A stretch of DNA of 64,000 bases from Candidatus Nitrosopumilus sp. (GTDB lineage: Archaea > Thermoproteota > Nitrososphaeria > Nitrososphaerales > Nitrosopumilaceae), in the NCBI GenBank assembly GCA_028335865.1, contig JAOKTA010000001.1, positions 20,381-84,380 on the forward strand, in the 5' to 3' direction. The notes beneath the pieces are model-generated. The model did not search any database. It was given only the letters and a program-made list of their open reading frames with translations, and had not been told where the DNA came from. Shown here piece by piece: positions 58,997-64,000 of the stretch; the first letter of the stretch is position 1, and the number at the start of each line of letters is the position of its first letter. Made by a program: the position numbers and the translations under genes.

Positions 58997-59620
58997 CTAC
59001 CAATTTTGATCGAATCTAGAAGGATGCATTACATTAATTCCAGAAAGAGAGAATTTGCGATCTTTTTCTCTAAAAATATTAAGTGAGGCATTAGCAATAA
59101 TGAGTTCAAAGAGATTGGTTGAAGATAAATCAACTATTGTCGAAAGCATTGCCTTAATTGGATCCATGTGTGTGACCAGAACAACGTTTTCATCAGGATG
59201 CTTCTCAAGTACATGATCGACAATTCCTAAAACCCTTTTTTTCACATCTGCAAAGGTCTCTACTCCATTATGGGCAATTTCCAATTCACCATTATAGAAT
59301 TTCATAAAGACGTTACCATGACTAGTAAAAATTTCATCATATGGCACACCAGTAAATTTGCCCATATCAAGTTCAATAAGACGATCATCAATTGTGACAT
59401 CAATAGAATTATGCTTTCCAGCAATTTCAGCAGTATGTTTTGCTCTTTGGATAGGACTTGAATAAATTGCAGAGATATTCATTTCTTCAAGTAATTCAGC
59501 AGTCTGTTCTGCTTGTTTAATTCCTACATCAGTTAAAGGAACACCCGGAGTTCTGCCAGTTAGAATTCTTTCAGTGTTATTTGTGGCCTGACCATGTCTA
59601 AGGAAAATTATTTGACCCAA
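58997..59620 (-). CDS. Histidine phosphatase family protein (phosphoglycerate-mutase-like)
   Basis: A phospho-His enzyme. FLRHGQATNN (RHG) and the C-terminal VLVTHMDPIKAML His are the catalytic pair; TDVGIKQAEQTAELL and SSPIQRAKHTAE are typical. 207 residues. Might dephosphorylate a sugar phosphate or cofactor precursor; substrate unknown. Upstream of the oxidase operon with 56 bp between. Confidence 0.88.
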   Translation of the reverse strand: MGQIIFLRHGQATNNTERILTGRTPGVPLTDVGIKQAEQTAELLEEMNISAIYSSPIQRAKHTAEIAGKHNSIDVTIDDRLIELDMGKFTGVPYDEIFTSHGNVFMKFYNGELEIAHNGVETFADVKKRVLGIVDHVLEKHPDENVVLVTHMDPIKAMLSTIVDLSSTNLFELIIANASLNIFREKDRKFSLSGINVMHPSRFDQNW

Positions 59621-59671
59621 GTTGAACGTCTTTCAAATAGAGATAATAATAACATTTTCAGAGGATAAATT

Positions 59672-60343
59672 ATGAAAGTTGGAATTATCGGCGGAACAGG
59701 CGGAATGGGGAAAGGTTTTGCACTAAGATGGGCACAAAATCATGATATCATAATTGGTTCAAGGGATGCTACAAGAGCATCAGAATCAGCAGTAGAATAT
59801 ACAAATCTTGCAAAAGAGTCTTTTGGAGACGTTAAAGGAAGTATTACTGGAAATGATAATGTCTCAGTTGCAAAAGAAAGTGATGTTTTAGTTTTATCAA
59901 TCCCATATGAAAATATTGATTCAGTGTGTTCTGGAATTCTATCTGAAATAAAAGATACTTGTGTTGTTGTATCCCCAATCGTTCCAATGACAAAAACAGA
60001 TGTTGGTTTTGAATGTATTTCAATTAAAGATAACAAACCGTTTTCATACAAACTTGTATCAAACCATATGAAAAATAAATCAAAACTTGTATCAGCATTT
60101 CATGTAATTTCTGAAAAAAAATTAGTTAATCCTACATTGGAATTAGATTACGACATATTTGTTTGTGGAGATGACAATGAATCAGTTCAAGTGGTAAATG
60201 GTTTGATTGATGAAATTAAAGGATTAAGATCAATTTACTTAGGACCAATAGAATTATCATATCTTGCAGAAATGTCTACACCATTGCTACTTAATGCAAT
60301 GATAAGAAACAAGATTAAGAATCCAGGCATCAAAATCATCTAG
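59672..60343 (+). CDS. npdG: F420H2:NADP oxidoreductase
   Basis: Moves hydride between coenzyme F420 and NADP. The N-terminal Rossmann motif IGGTGGMGKGFALRWA and NADP phosphate-binding GSRDATRA are followed by the conserved VVSPIVPMT and VSAFHVISEKKL. 223 residues matches archaeal Fno. 51 bp upstream of the divergent phosphatase gene. Supports use of F420 in this organism, as known for thaumarchaea. Confidence 0.93.
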   Translation: MKVGIIGGTGGMGKGFALRWAQNHDIIIGSRDATRASESAVEYTNLAKESFGDVKGSITGNDNVSVAKESDVLVLSIPYENIDSVCSGILSEIKDTCVVVSPIVPMTKTDVGFECISIKDNKPFSYKLVSNHMKNKSKLVSAFHVISEKKLVNPTLELDYDIFVCGDDNESVQVVNGLIDEIKGLRSIYLGPIELSYLAEMSTPLLLNAMIRNKIKNPGIKII

Positions 60344-60353
60344 GGCACTTATC

Positions 60354-60587
60354 ATGAGTGATGAATATCAGAGGCGAGGCAGAAATTGGTATACAGCAAT
60401 TGGTCTAATGTTTTGCATAATGGCAACAATAGTTTTAATCCAACAATTGTTGATATGGGGTCCAGAATTTGTAGAAGATTTTTTATTTAATGCAGAAATT
60501 ACAAATGAAAAAGTTTCGACTGGAATGCTAGCATTTGGGATTTTTATGATAGTACTGGGATTTACAAAATATGAACAAAAGAGATGA
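60354..60587 (+). CDS. Small two-helix membrane protein, unknown
   Basis: 77 residues with helices at ~14-34 and ~56-70. It starts 10 bp after npdG and overlaps the next gene by 17 bp, so all three are co-expressed. No family recognised. Confidence 0.65.
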   Translation: MSDEYQRRGRNWYTAIGLMFCIMATIVLIQQLLIWGPEFVEDFLFNAEITNEKVSTGMLAFGIFMIVLGFTKYEQKR

Positions 60588-60972
60588 ATTTCTAAAAACA
60601 CAAAAAATTTTACGATTATGTACTATTGATAAGAATAATTTTCCACACATTACGCCTGTCTGGTATACATATGCTGGAAAAAAAATGTACGTAGGAACCA
60701 ACACTAAAAGCCAAAAAATAAAAAATCTGCAAAAAAATAATCATGTATCATTTTGTGTAGATGTAGGTGTAAATTCTCCAGATATCTACGGAGTGATGGG
60801 CCAAGGAATTGCCAACATTATTTTAGAAATGCCTAAAACAAAAATTATTGCAAAAAAAATACTTTTGAAGTATTTTAAAACGTTAGAAAATAAATCTGCA
60901 AAAAAATTGCTGGATGATACTGATTGTGTTATAGAAATAATTCCACAAAAAATTTCAGTTTGGGATTACTGA
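60571..60972 (+). CDS. PPOX-class FMN/F420-binding split-barrel protein
   Basis: A pyridoxamine-phosphate-oxidase-like flavin or F420 protein. ILRLCTIDKNNFPHITPVWYTYAGKKMYVGTNTKSQKIKNLQKNNHVSFCVD is the family pattern. 133 residues. Being downstream of the F420:NADP oxidoreductase suggests F420 as cofactor, but FMN is equally compatible. Its end overlaps the convergent aminotransferase by 7 bp. Confidence 0.85.
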   Translation: MNKRDEFLKTQKILRLCTIDKNNFPHITPVWYTYAGKKMYVGTNTKSQKIKNLQKNNHVSFCVDVGVNSPDIYGVMGQGIANIILEMPKTKIIAKKILLKYFKTLENKSAKKLLDDTDCVIEIIPQKISVWDY

Positions 60973-62141
60973 GTAACAAATTCTTCGATTTTATTCATTG
61001 CAGAATCTAAAATTTCAATATTTGCAAGATAAACAAGTCTGAAGTGTCCACTGCCATATTGTTCTCCAAATCCAGAACCATGAACAGTTAGAACTCCTTT
61101 GGATTCTAATAACTTTGTAACAAATTCTTTATCATTACCAAATCTATTATCTTCAATTTTTGGAAATGCATAAAATGCGCCTTTAGGAGTAGAACAAGAA
61201 AGTCCAGGCATTTCATTAAGACGTTTTACAACTAAATCTCGATGTTTTTTCATTTCTGAAACAAAATCATGGATATAATTTTGAGGTCCACGAAGAGACT
61301 CTAAAGCTGCATGTTGTACTGGAAGACTAGTTGCAATTCTTACTCTTGCAAGTTTAGGAAGATGCTCCCTTAACGCTTCAAGTTGAGGCGACTGATTAAA
61401 TGCAATATAACCAATTCTCCAACCAGACATTAAATGTACTTTAGAAAATCCATTTAGAATAATTATAGGGGAATCACCTGCAACTTTTCCAATTCCTACG
61501 AATTTATCATCAAAAATTATTTGATCATAAATTTCATCACAGATGATGTAGAGATTATTCTCGTTAGCCATATCTACTAATTTTTTGAGTGCATTTTCAT
61601 TAAACACGACACCAGTAGGGTTATTCGGGCTAATCAAACAGATTGCAACTGTTTTAGATGTAATTTTGGATTTAATATCATCAAAATTAGGAGTGGAATC
61701 ATTCAAGTCAACTGCAAATTCTACAGGAATTCCACCGTGTAATCTTACATACGAAGCATATGGGGGATAATACGGTCCAGGTAAAAGTACTTCATCACCC
61801 TCTTCTACAATTGAAGAAATTACCATATCAAGTCCTTCAGAAACACCATTTGTAATTAAAATATCATCGGCTGTAATAGAAAGCCCCTTAGCATTTTCTT
61901 TTTTTGCAATCTCTTCTCTTAGTTCTAAAAGACCTTCAGATGTAGAGTAATAATTTTCACCATTTTTGATAGCATCAATCAATGCTTGTTTTACATTATC
62001 AGGAGGTTGAAATCCAAATTGTACAGGATCACCAATATTGAGATAATCTACCTTCATGCCTGTTTGTTCAACTTTTCTTGCAGCTACTACAATATCTCTA
62101 ATTGCATATTCAACCCCTACAACTTTTTTTGAAACTTTCAA
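60966..62141 (-). CDS. Class I aminotransferase (aspartate/alanine type)
   Basis: A PLP enzyme of fold type I. Motifs: NIGDPVQFGFQPP, SPNNPTGVVF, and the PLP Lys in LNGFSKVHLMSGWRIGYI; SGFGEQYGSGHFRLVYL carries the substrate-binding Arg. 391 residues. Could be AspC or AlaT; sequence alone does not decide. Confidence 0.93.
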   Translation of the reverse strand: MKVSKKVVGVEYAIRDIVVAARKVEQTGMKVDYLNIGDPVQFGFQPPDNVKQALIDAIKNGENYYSTSEGLLELREEIAKKENAKGLSITADDILITNGVSEGLDMVISSIVEEGDEVLLPGPYYPPYASYVRLHGGIPVEFAVDLNDSTPNFDDIKSKITSKTVAICLISPNNPTGVVFNENALKKLVDMANENNLYIICDEIYDQIIFDDKFVGIGKVAGDSPIIILNGFSKVHLMSGWRIGYIAFNQSPQLEALREHLPKLARVRIATSLPVQHAALESLRGPQNYIHDFVSEMKKHRDLVVKRLNEMPGLSCSTPKGAFYAFPKIEDNRFGNDKEFVTKLLESKGVLTVHGSGFGEQYGSGHFRLVYLANIEILDSAMNKIEEFVTQ

Positions 62142-62184
62142 AGTATCTAGAAGATATTTACACCTGTTAAAATCTTAATTGTTT

Positions 62185-62259
62185 GGACTCGTGGCTCAGC
62201 CTGGATAGAGCAAGCGGCTTCGAACCGCTAGGTCGAGGGTTCAAATCCCTTCGAGCCCT
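62185..62259 (+). tRNA. tRNA-Arg (anticodon TCG), acceptor mismatch
   Basis: 75-nt cloverleaf: anticodon stem AGCGG/CCGCT with loop CTTCGAA, T-arm GAGGG-TTCAAAT-CCCTT. The acceptor GGACTCG/CGAGCCC has an A3-C70 mismatch where G-C would be expected, and the discriminator reads T. No CCA encoded. All other stems are sound, so the gene is probably functional. Confidence 0.92.
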
Positions 62260-62301
62260 TTTAGATTATTTTATTAATCAAATAATTTAGCAGATAGTAA
62301 A

Positions 62302-62799
62302 ATGAAGATATCAGCACTAAAAATTGGATTAATTGTAGTAATCATTGGAATGGTTTGGGTTTCAGTGATATTAAATGAAACAGAAAAAAATCATGAGGAG
62401 ACAGTATTAAAAAAATCAAATTCAATTGAATCAAAATTAGAATTAACAGGAAAAAATGGCATCGGGTATTACAAAATATACATGCCTGAATTTGCCAAAG
62501 AAAAAAGTGTATTTGTTCAAATTTTAGACACAAATTTGAATGTCATAAAAGAACAAAAAGTCAATACCAAATTTTTGATTTCATATTTTGATTTTAATAA
62601 AGATGGAACATATACAATAAAAGTATCAAACATTTCAGAAAATCAAGTTAATGTACAAATAGAATTTGGAGATACAAATTCACAAGGAATGGTAGTCCCA
62701 GGAGTCATGATACTATTAGGTTCTTTGTTAATTATGTTAATTTCTTATCTAAAAATAAAAAATTACAAAATAGAGCAGCCTGATGAAAATATTACATGA
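62302..62799 (+). CDS. Membrane protein with extracytoplasmic beta domain, unknown
   Basis: 165 residues: N-terminal helix (IGLIVVIIGMVWVSVIL), a ~100-residue outside domain with beta pattern (VFVQILDTNLNVIKEQKV...YTIKVSNISENQVNVQIEFG), and a second helix (VVPGVMILLGSLLIMLISYL). Function unknown. Overlaps the convergent gene by 37 bp. Confidence 0.7.
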   Translation: MKISALKIGLIVVIIGMVWVSVILNETEKNHEETVLKKSNSIESKLELTGKNGIGYYKIYMPEFAKEKSVFVQILDTNLNVIKEQKVNTKFLISYFDFNKDGTYTIKVSNISENQVNVQIEFGDTNSQGMVVPGVMILLGSLLIMLISYLKIKNYKIEQPDENIT

Positions 62800-63356
62800 A
62801 TTTGAATACATTGTATAGTGTGACCAAAAGTTAAAACCAAATTAAAAAGTAACCAAGTTACGAAAAATAAAAATGCCATAATGGAAAAAGGTAGAAATAA
62901 TTTTAATTTTGTATGCTCTCTATTTTTTATTATTAAGACTGCTCCCAAGGACGCAAGAATTAAACCAAATTCAAGTGGTTGATGAGACAAGGAAACCAAT
63001 CCATCAATTCCAAACATATCATGTGACAACGAATCACCAAATCCAGAAACCATTTGAATGATAGATCCTACAATAACAAGTTTAATTCCAGTTTTTAGAG
63101 ATCCATGAACGGATTTTCTAAATAATAATAAACAACCCATCCCGGCAGCAAAAGTTGTCATAAAAACTCCGGTGTAAACTAGCATATGAGATGGGCTCCA
63201 AAAGAATTCCTTTTCTTCATACATATGTGATATAGCATCCCAAAATCCAGCAGAAACAATTACGATAGGACCAATTACTGCTAAAATTGATACAAGTGAA
63301 ACAAGTGTACTAGATTTTAAAAATGAAGAATTTGAAAATCTCTGAATTAATTTCAT
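62763..63356 (-). CDS. Multi-helix membrane protein, unknown
   Basis: 197 residues, about five membrane helices. His and acidic residues (WDAISHMYEEKEFFWSPSHMLVY; SGFGDSLSHDMFGIDGLVSLSHQP) sit in outside loops and could bind metal. The last ~22 residues are unlike a normal cytosolic tail and overlap the convergent gene, so the C-terminus may have been cut short. No family I can name. Confidence 0.68.
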   Translation of the reverse strand: MKLIQRFSNSSFLKSSTLVSLVSILAVIGPIVIVSAGFWDAISHMYEEKEFFWSPSHMLVYTGVFMTTFAAGMGCLLLFRKSVHGSLKTGIKLVIVGSIIQMVSGFGDSLSHDMFGIDGLVSLSHQPLEFGLILASLGAVLIIKNREHTKLKLFLPFSIMAFLFFVTWLLFNLVLTFGHTIQCIQIHVIFSSGCSIL

Positions 63357-63453
63357 GGTATTGTTAGGCTAAAAGAGGGTTATTTGAAATATGGTAATAG
63401 TGGAATTAGAAAAAATAAACATTATGCACAATTTTAAGAATTAACTATATTAG

Positions 63454-63714
63454 ATGAAGCATCATGACGTAAGCATGACTCCAGGAATAGGATTAATGAA
63501 GAGAAGGTTAGAAAAAGAGAAAGATGCAATTGCATTAGCAATATCAGGCATTTCTAAAAAATATGACATAAAACCAGAAAATCTCAAAACATTAGAAACA
63601 AAGTATCATGACGATGCAGGGGATTGGTATGTTGCACTTGGATGGGATGAAAAAAAAGCAATAGTAAAGATGGATTCAGTATTAGGAACCATTACTGAAA
63701 TTAAAGAAATTTAA
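63454..63714 (+). CDS. Small hypothetical protein
   Basis: 86 residues, soluble, helix-rich N-terminal half (IGLMKRRLEKEKDAIALAISGISKKYDI) and a beta-like end (DWYVALGWDEKKAIVKMDSVLGTITEIKEI) reminiscent of a PepSY-like fold. Not assigned. Confidence 0.6.
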   Translation: MKHHDVSMTPGIGLMKRRLEKEKDAIALAISGISKKYDIKPENLKTLETKYHDDAGDWYVALGWDEKKAIVKMDSVLGTITEIKEI

Positions 63715-63782
63715 TTTATTGTTAAAAATTATTTAGAAAATTAAAAAATAGGATTATAATTGGATTAAAATGAATACCATCA

Positions 63783-64000
63783 GTGGAAATTACAATAGAG
63801 CCCTGGAAGAAACTAGTCATTCATGAAATTATCGAGTATAAGTTTGAGGATTGGGTAAAACAAATAGCATTTAGTACAAAATCATCAGGCGGAGGCATTC
63901 CAACTATGCAATGGACAAATGGAATTGTTTTTGCATCAGCAAGCCTCCCAACTACAAATGCAACAGTTGAGGAGCAATTAAAGGGAATTTTACATTGGTC
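63783..64000 (+). CDS. Hypothetical protein, cut off by window edge
   Basis: Open from GTG 63783 to the end: MEITIEPWKKLVIHEIIEYKFEDWVKQIAFSTKSSGGGIPTMQW... An in-frame stop (63771-63773) leaves this GTG as the only start. No family recognised from the 72 visible residues. Confidence 0.55.
   Translation, partial: MEITIEPWKKLVIHEIIEYKFEDWVKQIAFSTKSSGGGIPTMQWTNGIVFASASLPTTNATVEEQLKGILHW

Overview
This window is a stretch of an AT-rich archaeal chromosome, almost certainly from a marine ammonia-oxidising thaumarchaeon (Nitrososphaerota, Nitrosopumilus/Nitrosarchaeum-like). The grounds are archaeal-only information-processing genes (MCM, GINS, Hel308, RFC small subunit, aIF5B, eIF6, L7Ae, S28e, L24e, L37e, Alba, archease, Lsm), a 4-hydroxybutyryl-CoA dehydratase next to an ADP-forming acyl-CoA synthetase (the thaumarchaeal 3-hydroxypropionate/4-hydroxybutyrate carbon-fixation cycle), an F420:NADP oxidoreductase and a heme-copper oxidase with a double-cupredoxin partner. 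Seven tRNA genes are scattered through it. I see no rRNA, CRISPR array, transposase or prophage gene.

Layout. 1-6 kb: truncated argH, a MIP18-family protein, a complete sdhABCD operon and a divergent PadR-type regulator whose start lies in a palindrome, then Alba and a HEAT-repeat protein. 6.5-11 kb: tRNA-Ala, an FNR-type reductase, a nucleotidylyltransferase-like protein, and a tight cluster (class IV aminotransferase, Gfo/Idh/MocA dehydrogenase, Trm112-like protein, hexapeptide acyltransferase) that resembles part of a surface-sugar pathway. 11-17 kb: one overlapping operon GINS-MCM-Hel308-GT4 glycosyltransferase-small membrane protein, divergent from rfcS. 18-24 kb: tRNA-Ser, two paralogous zinc-type ferredoxins, eIF6/hisS, an aldo/keto reductase with an apparent 5' frameshift, DUF72 and DedA. 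24-28 kb: Dpm/GtrA glycosyltransferase, zinc alcohol dehydrogenase, archease, and a secreted protein with two identical 138-bp repeats. 28-36 kb: thioredoxin, the aIF5B-NDK-L24e-S28e-L7Ae operon, phosphohexomutase, tRNA-Leu, PurU-creatininase, Lsm-L37e-coiled-coil protein-RpiA.

37-45 kb: dihydroorotase, tRNA-Ala, three zinc-ribbon proteins around a thioredoxin, signal peptidase, and the 4-hydroxybutyrate activation and dehydration genes. 45-54 kb: RNase HI lacking one catalytic Asp, a radical SAM protein, a 435-bp non-coding region, a class III cyclase with HAMP, tRNA-Val, a GT28-like glycosyltransferase, aspartate kinase, a second branched-chain aminotransferase, a methyltransferase and tRNA-Lys. 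54-64 kb: SRPBCC protein, terminal oxidase operon (subunit II apparently split in two), CtaA, double cupredoxin, histidine phosphatase, F420:NADP oxidoreductase, PPOX flavoprotein, class I aminotransferase, tRNA-Arg and small membrane proteins.

The most interesting unexplained object is at 46781-47159. An exact 18-bp direct repeat (cttttttaaaatcagaat) flanks about 343 bp of non-coding DNA rich in hairpins, including two related hairpins whose minus-strand loops read UUCG. It looks like a structured RNA and/or a small inserted element; I match it to no known RNA family. Other points worth attention are the PadR/sdh palindromes, the aldo/keto reductase frameshift, the split CoxII, substitutions at catalytic or ligand positions in RNase HI, the cyclase and one ferredoxin, and an acceptor-stem mismatch in tRNA-Arg.
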